A model generated the notes under the pieces. That model had not been told where the DNA came from. It searched no databases and was given only the letters and a program-made list of their open reading frames with translations. From NCBI GenBank assembly GCA_026686845.1, contig JAIVEN010000028.1:5223001-5287000 (forward strand): a stretch of DNA of 64,000 nt. Direction: 5' to 3'. This document shows positions 23,649 through 35,957 of the stretch, in pieces. How positions within the stretch are numbered: the stretch's first letter is position 1; the number at the start of each line of letters is the position of its first letter. Made by a program: the position numbers and the translations under genes. The DNA is from Adenanthera pavonina. Its lineage: Eukaryota > Streptophyta > Magnoliopsida > Fabales > Fabaceae.

Positions 23649-25211
23649 CCACTCAATTTTGTGCTGCACCTTTTAAGGCTTATATTTGACCTTTTGGTTT
23701 TATTAATTCTTTTCTCTCTTCACTATCTCTGATTCTCAATTTAATTTGGAGTCAATCAATTTTATATTAATGCATGGCACATGAAACCTTTAAATAAGAT
23801 TATATAAACAAATTCTGACAATAATTATGAAATTAAATAACATTTATTATTTTTAATACCAATTTAGTATTAATATATTATCAATATATATAATAAAATC
23901 AATACTAAGCTGCATTATTCTTAAGTCATAAATAACATGCCTTATTTATTAAACTCAATGTAAATACACATAAAAAAAGTGCTTAGTATATAATAAAATC
24001 TATAGTACCTGCATCATTCACAAACAATAAATAATGTCACTTATTTATCTGATTCTATGCAATGCATAAAAAAAGTATCTAACATAATATAAAATTTATA
24101 ATAATATGCATTATTTACAAGCTGTGACAACTAACAAAATATTAAAAATTGGAACTTAGTCTAACCGATTTAACTTACTAGTTGGTTCAATTTTAATACA
24201 CTAACAATCTGATCCATTCCTCATACTACATATATATGATACAATGTATGCAAAAGCACAATTTTTTGTAAGGTCTTTTTAAATGAAATTTTAGAATACG
24301 TGTTATGAGAGAAGTAGTTTACATTGATAAAATTAGTATGAAACATGCCATGGAAAAAAAAGCAAGAAGCACATTTATAAATATCATAATGAATATTAAA
24401 AAAAATAAAAAAATAATTTTAAAATGATGGGTAAAAATATTTTAAATAATGGTAATAATTTATAATTTTGAGCTGAAGTATGAATATATTAAAAATAATT
24501 GAATTTAAGAAAATTTTATTTTATTTTAACATAAAAACTACTTTCATCATCGTGCAAATATAGTTCATATTTCCGAAAATTGATCCTAACATTTTATTTG
24601 ATAAAAATAAATATTTTTTAAAGAAATAAAAAGGGTCAGCTTAGTGGACATAGCGCCCCATCGAACAAACTGGGATGACCGAAATAGTGTACATGCGTTT
24701 GGCACTCTTCCAACGCTTCTGTCTCGTCTCCTTGCACAAAGTGTGGATATTCTGCACGCACATCTAGGTAGGCTAATTTTGGTGTTTCTCTTTTTTATGT
24801 TTTTTTTTCTAATTTAATAAGAGCAACTTTTTTTTTGGTTAGCAATATGAGCAATTTCAGACCAACTAGAGTAAATACATTTCCAGACACCTACTCCATT
24901 CATTTCAAAACAATTATCGTTTTAGAGTTATATAAATGGGTTAAGGGGACTAATTAATAGCATTAAAACTAACTAAATTTGATTATATTTTACTATAATA
25001 CCCTTATTACTTATATAGTATTTTTTAATACTTATTTATTTATTTATTATTATTGAAAGCTAAACGTGTTAAAAATTATTAATATTATCTTAAAAATTAT
25101 AAAGTGACAATTATTTTGAAATATAATAAAAAAGTTTAAAGTTACAATTGTTTTGAAACAAAATGATTAAAACACAGCAAATAGGACAATAAAAAAATTA
25201 AAAAAAATAAA

Positions 25212-25385
25212 GGCACCAAATTCTCGATCCATTGTCTTCCACCATGAAATCCAGGATCTCAGCATTTTTTCTGCCTAGACTCTCTGAAAGCTTCCAAAAA
25301 GCACCTTGAGATCACGACGGATAGTTTCCTCCCTTAGGGTTTTGCTGTGGAGGTCTACGACAATTTCTGCCAATTGAGGGTTGCA
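25212..25385 (-). pseudogene. Protein-like fragment, unidentified
   Basis: On the minus strand an open stretch reads CNPQLAEIVVDLHSKTL, then REETIRRDLKVLFGSFQRV, a TAG stop (plus-strand 25275-25277), and then AEKMLRSWISWW and KTMDREFGA. Base composition and the charged helical look are gene-like against AT-rich surroundings. It occurs only in copy B of the tandem duplication. I do not recognise the family; a chance open frame is possible. Confidence 0.3.
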
Positions 25386-25836
25386 AAATATCAAGGACAA
25401 ACAAGTAAAATGAACTGATCCAAACTCACTATTTTCCAGCTTGTTGATCCAATTTACTATTTTATGTTAAGGATTTATTATTTAGACTTTGTTTTGGGGG
25501 GGGGGGGGAATGATACTTAAATATCCCAAAACTAAAATATTTTCAGAAACTTACATAGATGTCACCTGATTATCATAAAATACCTATGTACCTAGTCAGT
25601 TTTTTCATTGTACAATTTCCATTTTGCTCCTTACTAAATTTATCAAAGATATCACGTGCAAATATATGAAAATTATTTGTAAATATCCAATAACCAATTG
25701 CAAATTTATAAGGATTATTTGAATATAGGTTATCAAATTATACTTAATATATTTTAGGCTTATTTGCAACAACTTCTCGTGAATTTCCAAGTGATCATCG
25801 TACAATTGCAATATATCCTCATATATTTCCATCATT

Positions 25837-26845
25837 GGCTTCATTGACAAAAAAAAGATTGCACCAAAAGATATTTCCAATAAGATACCTAGACATCTTA
25901 TGATAATTAGGTAAATTTTGGATATATTTTTTAAAATATTTTATTTCTAAGGTATTTATATATCATTTTCTTTTTATTCATAGCTAAGGCCCTTCGTATT
26001 CAATCTTTTTTTTAAATACTCATGCAATTGTATGGATGGGGACTTCTCCAAACATTTAAATAGAAATCAATTTTATTTACACGTGATAAAATTTTCTAAA
26101 CATATCAATTCCAAGTTTCGCATTCAATACAATTCATGGGCTTTCAATCTTATTTTATCTAAAATTCCAGTGATCTATATTTCATATATTTTAAAAGAGT
26201 AAGACAATAAATGGAGATATATATATATATATCCATTTATTGTCTCACTCTGAGCGGGCAACTTTAATGCTTCTTATTCTATTTTAAGATAGATGTCAAT
26301 AAATCAAAAGAATGAAGTTTATCAATATTCATTAATAAAAAGAAATACAAATTATTAATAATGGATAGAAAAATTTTAGAAAATACAATACTTAAAATTC
26401 CATAAACTATGTAAAATCTTGAATTTATAATGCATTATAGTTAAATGAGTAAAAAATTCACATACTATTTATTTATGTTTTTACTTAAAAATAATAAAAT
26501 AAATAAATATCTGACAATAGATATTAATAGTTTTTTTTGTTTTGGATAAAGAGACAACTGCCACAAACAGAAATAAAAGAATAAATAAATATTATTACCT
26601 CCATTTCTACATTGAAGATATAAATGACTTGCTTTTTCTTAAATATAACATACAGATAAGTTGTCATGATGTATTTTTTTTTAATTTTTTTTTTAGTAAA
26701 TAAGTTGGTATAATTAATTTTCATTAATTATAATATAGAAATGTTAAACATTAAATTGTGGCATTTTAGGAAATTATTTTAAATTCCTGACAAATTTAAT
26801 ATTTTTAACTATTTGTAGATGTATTTGTGTTGTTTGAATGTTATA
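25837..26845. other. AT-rich intergenic DNA
   Basis: No gene seen. It contains the palindrome at 26196-26251. Confidence 0.5.
26196..26251. repeat. Near-perfect 56 bp palindrome
   Basis: AGAGTAAGACAATAAATGGA is followed by an alternating GATATAT core and then by TCCATTTATTGTCTCACTCT, giving arms of about 20 bp with one mismatch around an AT repeat. It can extrude as a hairpin. It may be a tiny MITE relic or an AT-rich palindrome. Confidence 0.7.
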
Positions 26846-27116
26846 CTTCCTTTGTTTATTTTTATGTCATTTAAGATTTTAGTATAGAGATTAAGATATA
26901 CAATTAATATGTCAATTTTTTTTTGAATTTTCTAATATATCCTTTAAATAAATGAATAGATAAAAAAATAATTATTGTTATCTTTAATTTTTAAAATAAT
27001 AGATAAAAATATAAATAAATAATAATAATAATTAATGTTGCCTCAAAATTTATAAATGATGAATAAATAGAAAAAAATTTTGTTTAAAAGGGACCATTAA
27101 AAATATGAGGAGGGAG
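26846..27116. mobile_element. Stowaway-like MITE in the promoter region
   Basis: The left end CTTCCTTTGTTTATTTTTATG and right end ATGAGGAGGGAG are flanked by TA dinucleotides (26844-26845 and 27117-27118), matching the terminal CTCCCTCCGT-type signature and TA duplication of Stowaway (Tc1/mariner) MITEs. The length of about 270 bp is typical. It ends about 135 bp before the G-box and about 400 bp before the start codon of the BRUTUS-like gene. Confidence 0.65.
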
Positions 27117-27250
27117 TATAGGGGAACAATGGCGCATTAGTTAAGTATCTTAAATACGTAAGAAAATCCGTTTCCACCTTGGAGTATCGAGTGTACAGTT
27201 TTTTAATCCGATTTGGCATTTTCTCGGAAGAAGGAAGATAGTTATGGAGC

Positions 27251-27270
27251 CACGTGTGCCAACTATAAAA
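27251..27270 (+). promoter_or_regulatory. G-box and TATA box of the BRUTUS-like gene
   Basis: A palindromic CACGTG G-box (27251-27256, in the context CCACGTGTGCC) lies seven bases before a TATA box, CTATAAAA (27263-27270). This predicts transcription starting near 27295-27300 and a leader of about 220 bases to the ATG at 27520. In iron-deficiency regulation, bHLH factors bind G-box or E-box sites; whether this one is used for that is inference. Confidence 0.6.
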
Positions 27271-27298
27271 TGTCGGCCCTCTTTTATCAACCACAACG

Positions 27299-27418
27299 AT
27301 GCCACTCGCTCGTGCTTTTCTTTCTGCGCGCTCCTCTGTCCTCACAGCCAGGAAAGCTCAAAGTAAAGTTGGAGAGAAAAAAAAGCAGAGAGAGGAGCAT
27401 AGAAAACAAGGACGCTAA
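27299..27418 (+). other. Possible upstream ORF in the leader
   Basis: An ATG at 27299 opens a 39-codon frame (begins MPLARAFLSARSS, ends EEHRKQGR) that closes at 27416-27418, about 100 bases before the main start codon. It would be in the mRNA only if transcription starts upstream of 27299, which the TATA position leaves borderline. Confidence 0.25.
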
Positions 27419-27519
27419 AACAGTTTCAACGAATTCTCTGAAGATTTTTGAGGTTTTGGAGCACACCCGAATCTTCAGGCAATTATATTCTCTCTTCCTC
27501 CTCTCTCTCTTTCTCTGTA

Positions 27520-30500
27520 ATGGCGATGCCAGACGGAGCTCTGGCTCTCGTGTCTGGCACTGTGAACGATGTTGATTCCCCGCCTTCCGAGACTTGCCTC
27601 AAGAACTCGCCCCTGAAATCGCCGATTCTGATATTCTCTTTCTTCCATAAAGCTATTCGCTCTGAGCTTGACAGTCTTCATCGAGCCGCCTTGGATTTTG
27701 CCATCTCCCAACAAGCTGCCTCTGATATCAAACCCTTGTTCGACCGCTTTCACTTTATTCGTACTATCTATAAGCATCATTGCAATGCGGAGGATGAGGT
27801 GTGTTGGATAGTGGAGTTGATGAGATTTTTCTTTTTCTATTTCAAGATTAAGAGTGATGCTTGTTCATTTGATCTTATGAATATCTGCCATTTGGTATAA
27901 AATATATTTTTTATTATCTGCCATTGAATGATCATATATTTACTTTTTGAAGAAATACGGAACCAAGGATGCTTCTTTGTCTTCTATTTTTCCTTCTTAT
28001 GTTTTTCTTTGTTGTTGGCCATTTTTTCCTTCTTTTGCTTAAAAAAGAATTTTAGCCATCACATGGACCTTGATAATTTTCCCATGTCTTGCAATATCAT
28101 GATTACCACAACGCCAGCAGTGTAAACAATATCCACTTAGAGTAGCTTTTTAAGATGTATGGGTCGAAAGTTAGTCTTCTAAAAGAGTCTGATAGCCTGC
28201 TTCTCTGTTTCATATCTATATGAACGCACACCAACCATTTTTATATTTCCAACTTCCTATGAGTAATGTTCGTAGGACCTATCTTCACCTTGATGCGTTT
28301 TTCCCTTGTCTGTAGTGTTAAATCAGTTTTCAGTAGTATCATTTGCATGAGAGGCAATAGTATTGAAGAAAGATCGAAGTGGTGAAACTTTTGGAGTTAA
28401 CGACCAAGGAGAACAGATGACCTGGGTACTCTATGATATTAATTTTGACGTTAACATTTTAAGTGCAGTTCAACTTTTAAGGGGAAAAGAAGCAGAAAAA
28501 AATGCTGAGGATGTTACAAAGAGTCTTTTATTGATAGGAGATAATTGTGAGTTTGAACGCTTAAAATGAGGTGTATAGAAACTTGTACTTATATGCTAAT
28601 GGTGCTTGGGGAAAAACATATCATTCTGATGTGATCACTGATTCTTCAGATCCTAAATACGGCTGATGAATTCATATTACATTATTATGCCTAAACTTAC
28701 TAAAATCTGGTATTCTTCTTCATTTCTTTTGTATAATTACATATGATTCATCCAGTTTGTTATCATGTCTACTTTGAATTCATAGGTCATATTTCCTGCA
28801 TTAGATATACGTGTGAAGAATGTTGCACGCACATATTTTTTGGAGCACGAGGGAGAGGGTCTTCTTTTTGATCAATTGTTCAAGCTGCTAAATTCTAATT
28901 TGCTAGAGGAAGAGGGCTATCGAAGAGAATTAGCTTCTTGTACTGGAGCCCTTCGAACATCAATTAGCAAGCATATGTTTAAGGAAGAGGAGCAGGTAAA
29001 TATATCATGATCTGGTGGTATCATATATTCTTAGGTTTACCAGATTTTTTAAGGGCTAATTGGTGAATTTGAATATTGAATTCAACTTTTAACGATATTC
29101 CTTGCATAATGTCTTGTCTTGATTTTTTCTTTTTTGTGCTGTCTCCCTGCCTTCATTTGAAATGTTCCATTTCTGCCTGAATATAACTAAACAATTGAAG
29201 ATCTTTGGTAAAAGAAGCAGTCCTTTTCTTTTGACAACATTTTTTGCTTCAGCAATTGAATATAGAGAAGTTAGTGATGTGACAAACTAGCTCATATTAA
29301 TTTTCACTATATGTGAAAAAACAAATTAGTGCTGTTATGCAGAGAATACATTTTCAGATAAAGATATTCGTGAATATCTTTAATCTTTATGGCACATTAT
29401 GTTGCAAATATTATTTACTATCAAACAATTTCATGCTGTACTTTGGCTGTAAGATTTTCTTTCACCAATCACCTCTGTGGAGTTTGTGATACCAACTTCT
29501 ACAAAGTCCAACATCCAGACATTGCATTGGGCAGGTCTTCCCCTTGGTTATTGGGAAGTTTTCATTCGAAGAGCAGGCATCACTGGTGTGGCTATTTCTT
29601 TGCAGCTTACCAGTTAAAATGATGGCAGAATTTCTTCCCTGGCTTGCTTTGTATATATCATCTGATGAACATCAGGATATGCTTAGGTGCTTGTGCTCAA
29701 TAATTCCTGAAGAGCAGCTTCTTCAACAGGTAAGTGTTATTTGATTGAATATTGTTACAGAACAATTAAATCAGAATATTGTTTCAACTTGAATTTTCTG
29801 AATGCCAAGGTTGTTTTTGGATGGATGGAAGGGGTAAAGATTAAATGTAGAAGCTGCACAAATGATATCAAGGTTCATTGTCAGAATGTTGGGAGACATG
29901 CTTTAACCAATTGTTCTGAAAAGGTGTATCGTGCTTGTGAACCTTCCAAAACTGGAAAAAGGAAATGGCTGGATCTAAGCGTTGATCATACCAGTTCTTC
30001 TGCATCATGCCCTATAGATGAAATACTACTTTGGCATAAGGCCATAAAACAAGAGTTGATTGATTTAACTGAGGCAGTTAGGAAGATACAACTTTCTGGA
30101 AAATTTTCTGATTTCACTGCATTTAATGGGAGGCTGCAGTTTATCACTGAAGTCTGCATCTTTCATAGGTGTGATCTTTACCCTGTGTATTATAACTTCT
30201 TTTGTGGGAAAGTTCAGGGTCTGGAAAACTTTTGCATCATATCAATAATTAACAATCTTTCGGACTGCATACGTTCCTGCATATCTATAAAAGTCATAAT
30301 CCATATTATATGGTTTGGATGATTCAGTATGGAAAAAAATTTGTAACTATGGGGATATTTTCCCTCCCTATCACACTTTGTTAAATTTCCCAGCTTCTAA
30401 AGAATGACCAGTCTAACACTGGGACTCAGAAAGAAAAAAGAAAGAAAAAAAAAGATAGAAAGAAAGAAGATAAAAGAGACAAAGAATCAGAGGAGAGAAT

Positions 30501-33500
30501 GATAAAAGTATGAAACACATACATGATTATCATATATCCTTTTTCCATTGGATCCTTTGCAGTGCCTGCATAATATGTGAGCTTCTCATTTTCATGACTG
30601 CAGCATTGCTGAGGACAAGGTTATATTCCCTGCTATAGATGCGGAGCTTTCTTTTCTTCATGAGCATGCCGATGAAGAACTTCAATTTGACAAGCTTAGG
30701 TCCCTGATGGAAGGAATCCAAACTGCTGGAGCCAACTCATCATCTACTGAAGATTACCTGAAGTTGAGGTCTCAGGCTGAACAAATAATGGACACCATAC
30801 TGAAGCACTTTGACAATGAGGAAACTCAGGTGAGCGCTCTGGTTTAACTTTTAAAAGTGACTAGAGTTCTGCCTGCTTTTGGGATTGGGTCTAAATCAGC
30901 CAAACTTTCTTTATGCTTTGATGTCTGTCTGTCTGAAGGACCAAGATACTTGTTCTCTATAACTTTATTTATTTCAATGCAGCATTAAGACATTAACATT
31001 GTGATTAGGCATTTCTTGCTGTCCTTGTGATCCATCTAACAACATCTCATGCTGATAGGTTTTACCGCTTGCACGAAAACGTTTTAGCCCCCAAAGACAA
31101 CGAGAATTACTTTATGAAAGTTTGCTCTTAATGCCTTTGAAATTGATCGAAGCTGTAATACCATGGCTGGTAGGATTTCTTAGCGAAGAAGAAGCAAAGT
31201 CATTTCTACAGAACATGTATATGGCAGGTGTAGTGATTTCCCCTCTCAAATGATGTGTCTTTGTTTCTAATCTGTTTCTAACTTGAGTTACCTGATGCAG
31301 CCCCAACAACAGATTATGCATTAATTTCACTTTTTTCTGGTTGGGCTTGCAAAAGAAATTCCAGGAACAATGGTTTCTTTTCAAGTATAACGGGTTCGTG
31401 TTCTGCCATGAAACTGCCACTGCCAGGGATGGAAATCCCTTGCCCATCATTCTGCATATGTGCACCTTCATTCAATCCTCATAAAAAAGATTCATCCATT
31501 CAACATGATGATGCACAGGGAAGTGGTGGACTAGTCAAACATGGAAAGCTAGAACCGAGGGATGAGAATGATGTTTCTCCCCTCACTGGAACTAGAGAAT
31601 ATCATAACCTAACTGGGAATCATTCTTGCTGCATCCCTGGATTAGGGGTAAATTCAAGTCATCTGGTAGTGAATTCTCTAGTCCCTACAAAATCTCTGCG
31701 ATCCTTATCTGATTGTTCTTCTGTGCCCTCGCTCAACTCTAGTCTTTTTGTATGGGAAACGGATATAGTCTCTACTGACAGTGGGTTTAAAACACGACCT
31801 ATTGATAACATATTTAAATTTCATAAAGCTATTTGTAAAGACTTGGAGAATATAGATGTTGAATCTGGAAAACTAATTGATTGTGATGAAAATTTCTTGA
31901 GGAAGTTCACAGGTAGGTTTCGCTTATTGTGGGGTTTGTACAGAGCTCATAGCAATGCAGAGGATGATATAGTATTTCCAGCATTAGAATCAAAAGAAAC
32001 TCTTCATAATGTGAGCCACTCCTACACCTTAGACCATAAACAAGAAGAAAAATTATTTGAAGATATTTCATCTGGACTCTCAGAGCTTACTCAATTACAT
32101 GAATCCTTGAATACTAAGAATTCATCTGACCATTTAACCAGCTGCTACTCTGATTGTTCTGGTATGATACAAAAGTACAATGAGCTCGTTACAAAGATTC
32201 AGGGCATGTGTAAATCTATCAGAGTAACACTAGATCAACATATTTTCCGTGAGGAACTTGAATTATGGCCACTATTTGATATACATTTTTCTGTGGAAGA
32301 ACAAGATAAAATTGTCGGTCGTATAATTGGTACTACTGGGGCAGAGGTTCTTCAATCGATGCTCCCATGGGTAACTTCTGCTCTCACACAAGAGGAGCAA
32401 AGCAAAATGATGGACACATGGAAGCAGGCTACCAAAAACACTATGTTCAGCGAGTGGCTTAATGAATGGTGGGAAGGACCTGCTTCATTTTCAGACACAA
32501 CTACACATAGTGACCATGCTTCACTAGGTTAGCTGCTATTTCATGTATTTTTCATTGTGATCTCTACAATGAATCCCCTCTGTTGTATTTAATTTCAACA
32601 TCAAAATTAAATATTATTATATTGTTTGATCCCTTTTTAATGTTTTCCACTTTTAATAATTTAGGTTCTGATGCCTATGAAAGATTGGATCATAGTTTTC
32701 AGGCTTTCAGGCCTGGGTGGAAAGATATATTCAGGATGAACCAGAATGAATTAGAATCCGAAATTAGAAAAGTTTCTCGAGATTCAACTCTTGATCCAAG
32801 AAGGAAATCATATCTTATTCAGAATCTGTTGACGAGGTCCGTTTCTTCTGTAATATTTTATAAACCTCTCAGTTCCCTTTATTTTGTTTTAATCCATTGT
32901 TTGGCTATGTTAGTCGCTGGATAGCTTCTCAGCAGAAGTCATCTCAAGCAAAAGCAGGTGAATTTGAAAATGGAGACGATCCACTTGATAGATCACCTTC
33001 CTTTCACGATCCTGAGAAAAAAATCTTTGGCTGTGAGCATTACAGAAGAAATTGTAAACTTCTTGCTGCTTGCTGTGGAAAGCTATTCTCCTGCAGGTTC
33101 TGCCATGACAAAGTCAGTGACCATTCCATGGATAGGTAATTTTGTGCATATAATTTTTTTTATCTATATCTTTTACGTATAATCTAGATAGTACCGTGCT
33201 TACAGGAAGGCTACAACTGAGATGATGTGCATGCGCTGCTTACAATTACATCCAATTAGCCCAGTTTGTGCAACACCTTCTTGTGGTAGTCTATCAATGG
33301 CAAAGTACTACTGTAGTATTTGCAAGTTTTTTGATGATGAAAGGTATATGATTTCTATAATGCCTCTCTTCTCTCCTCTTAAATTGTCCAGTGTAGGACC
33401 CAATAAACTTGAAAGAGAGAAGATTGATTTACCTCAGGATGGATTTTCGGACAATAATTTCATTTTTTTTTCCTGCTTGTTTTGTATGCTTTGTACATGT

Positions 33501-35602
33501 CAACCTTGTTGCAAATTCCATGGTTGTATGATTTACGTATTAACCAAGTCTCATGGAAGTTACAGAATCCCAAAATGAAGATAGAAGAATTGGTTCTTTT
33601 CTTCATTAAATTGGGTTAAAGACCTATATTAATCCTGAATTTCTAATAATTTCAGTCAATGGATTTCAATTCTTTTTAATGGTCTCGCATCATTTGTGAT
33701 ACTGATAATAAAGTAATATAATTTTCTTACAGGACTGTTTACCATTGCCCTTTCTGCAATATATGCCGTCTGGGGAAGGGACTTGGTGTTGATTCTTTTC
33801 ATTGCATGCAGTGTAATTGTTGTATGTCAATGAAATTAGTTGACCACCTGTGCCAGGAAAAAGGCTTGGAAACAGACTGCCCCATCTGCTGTGATTTTCT
33901 GTTCACATCTAGTACATCTGTCAGAGCTCTTCCATGTGGCCATTTCATGCATTCTACTTGCTTTCAGGTCATTATCATCTCTTGCTTCTTTTCCTTTCAG
34001 ATCGTGGGATGCAATTTTGTGTATAGACATGATAAATTCTACATTTGTCTTCTGTCCTCGCTTCTCTCTTTTCAGGCATATACTTGCAGTCACTACACCT
34101 GTCCAATTTGTCGCAAATCTCTGGGAGATATGGCGGTACGAGATACACCCGCTATCATAGAAAACTTCATAATGCTTTATATGTCATTGGCTTTTATGGC
34201 CAGCATCAAATATAATATTGTATTCTCTTCCTCTTCACTCCACATTAAAATATTTATTCCACCATTTTTTTCTGTCCGAGTAGCTGAAATGCTCACCATG
34301 ACCATCAAAAGCATTTGGATGATAGCAATTCCTCCATGAGAATTTGACTTGATGGGTGTAGTGTAACGTGCAAATAATAATCACATTGCACTCTCCATGG
34401 TATATTGACTCAACTGAGTACACTTGCACAAGGACTGCAAAATTGAATTAACACAAACCAGTAAAATCATGATGTTAGAATGTGGAATAAAGAAAAGTTT
34501 TCAGTACTTAATTGATTTTTTTGACTGTTCATCCATTCCATATTTCATTGCCAGTTGTTTAAAAAATAAATCTGAGAGGATCACTTTAATTATATATTAT
34601 TCATCGGGAAATACGTATTTTTTATATACAGAAGCACTTGAAGCTGACAAAAACTACTGGAGATTTTGTCATCTATTTTGTTTAATGTGAAAGCATGACG
34701 CTGAATATGAAGTATATTATAACCTTCCTATAACCGAAGAGGAAGATTTTGTTCATCATCTGCCAACGAAAGTGAATTTTGTAAACTTGTATTGCTTCAA
34801 TGAACATTTGTAGGTTTATTTTGGCATGCTTGATGCTCTGTTGGCTTCTGAGGTGCTCCCTGAAGAATATCAGAATCGCCGTCAGGTAAAATATGTTAAT
34901 AGCAATGTCCCTCCCAGAGAACCACGAAAATTACCCTAACCTTTTAAAGGTTCCACTTCCACTCGTTATTTTTATGTTGAAAAATTGCTTCAACCCAGCT
35001 TACGTTTACAGACCTTTCCAAGTTGACATTTTCTATCCAAATTGTTAGCATATGGGTTACACTGCAGTCAAGCTTAACGTATCTTTTGTCTCCTTACTTC
35101 TTAGATGGTATTTAGATTCTGAAACTATTTTCTCAATTCTCATATTATTTTTCAAGGCCAGCCATTATAAGGTAGACAACATGCTAGTTTTAACACTCTG
35201 ATATGGGAAGTTTACTGGCAAAATACACTTGAATCTGGAATCTGGCGTTGGTGAATTGTACCTGTTGATAGTTTTGTTGGAAAATGTCATCAGCAGAGTG
35301 GTAAAGATTATTGGAAATTTTTGTATATTTGTTAATATTTTTAAAAATAAGATTCTAATTAATACATGTAAATCGAAGTCTTACCTGATCCAATTCCAGT
35401 AAGGGCGTGAAAAAGAACAGAGATGAAAAAGATGATCAATTTCATTATTAATTTCGTGGGTGGAAATCAATTTTTGATATATCTGATCTTGTTTTGCCAG
35501 GATATACTTTGTAATGATTGCGGTAAGAAGGGGACTGCAGGGTTCCATTGGCTATACCATAAGTGTGGATTATGCGGGTCTTACAATACAAGGGTAATTT
35601 AA
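27520..35602 (+). CDS. BTSL: BRUTUS-like E3 ubiquitin ligase (hemerythrin, CHY, RING)
   Basis: Fourteen exons, all with GT-AG borders and consistent phase: 27520-27798, 28786-28995, 29535-29729, 29810-30168, 30604-30829, 31059-31227, 31301-32527, 32665-32836, 32914-33135, 33206-33343, 33733-33967, 34076-34135, 34814-34885 and 35501-35602. They give 1221 residues, close to the roughly 1250 of Arabidopsis BTSL proteins. Three hemerythrin-like regions have His and Glu iron-ligand motifs: about residues 40-170 (FHKAIRSEL, HHCNAEDEVIFP, HMFKEEEQ), 300-430 (WHKAIKQEL, HSIAEDKVIFP, LKHFDNEE) and 650-815 (FHKAICKDL, HSNAEDDIVFP, HIFREELELWP). Then come CHY (from about 985, FGCEHYRRNCK), CTCHY (CNICRLGKGLG, HCMQCNCC), RING (about 1115-1157, DCPICCDFLF, LPCGHFMHSTC, CPICRKSL) and a zinc ribbon (CNDCGKKG, HKCGLCGSYNT). 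The family senses iron and ubiquitinates bHLH iron regulators in nucleus and cytosol. The BTSL rather than BTS assignment is by resemblance. The start is the first in-frame ATG. Confidence 0.93.
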
Positions 35603-35957
35603 GTGGGCTCAAGTTTCAACTGCTCTACCACTAGCTCATCATGGTTGATGATCTCCCTGCCACAAGGTGACTTTCTGTGTATAAGAGGCTCTTGAATCAG
35701 AACGGAAAAGATCAGTCTGTGGCAATTTTCATCGCATTTTGCCAAGTTTTTTGAGGTTGGTTACACAGGAAGAGGTAATCACTCCATATTCTCATTGAGA
35801 TTAATGGATTTCTGGGTTGTATCAGTTAACATATGCCAGGTGTCTGTCATCCATCACCTGTTAGAACTAATATATTTGTCAGCTTATCTCTCCATTGCCT
35901 GATCCAAATGAATGCGCTGGCATATACATAATTTTGTAATATAATTTTTAATAATGT
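35603..35957 (+). other. Presumed 3' UTR and downstream flank
   Basis: Follows the stop codon of the BRUTUS-like gene. No clear polyadenylation signal can be singled out; AT-rich motifs near 35935-35955 (AATATAATTTTTAATAATG) are candidates. Confidence 0.35.

Larger units (their letters stand above)
21015..25836. repeat. Tandem duplication, copy B
   Basis: Second copy of the roughly 3.2 kb unit in direct orientation, expanded by the foldback element at 22016-23648. At 23706-23708 it preserves the intact target site of the CACTA element seen in copy A. It holds a GC-richer 0.25 kb patch at about 25200-25440 that is missing from copy A. No intact gene. Confidence 0.75.

Noticed and set aside
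27448..27900. Longer start for the BRUTUS-like protein
   Set aside because: The extension upstream of 27520 begins at TTG, not ATG, and its 3' end runs into intron 1. The ATG at 27520 is the first in frame.
28363..28569. Open frame inside intron 1 of the BRUTUS-like gene
   Set aside because: No homology recognised and no need for it: exons 1 and 2 join in phase with family-typical sequence (NAEDE to VIFPALD).
31112..31471. Minus-strand open frame of 119 codons
   Set aside because: It is antisense to exons 6 and 7 of the BRUTUS-like gene, with no recognisable domain.
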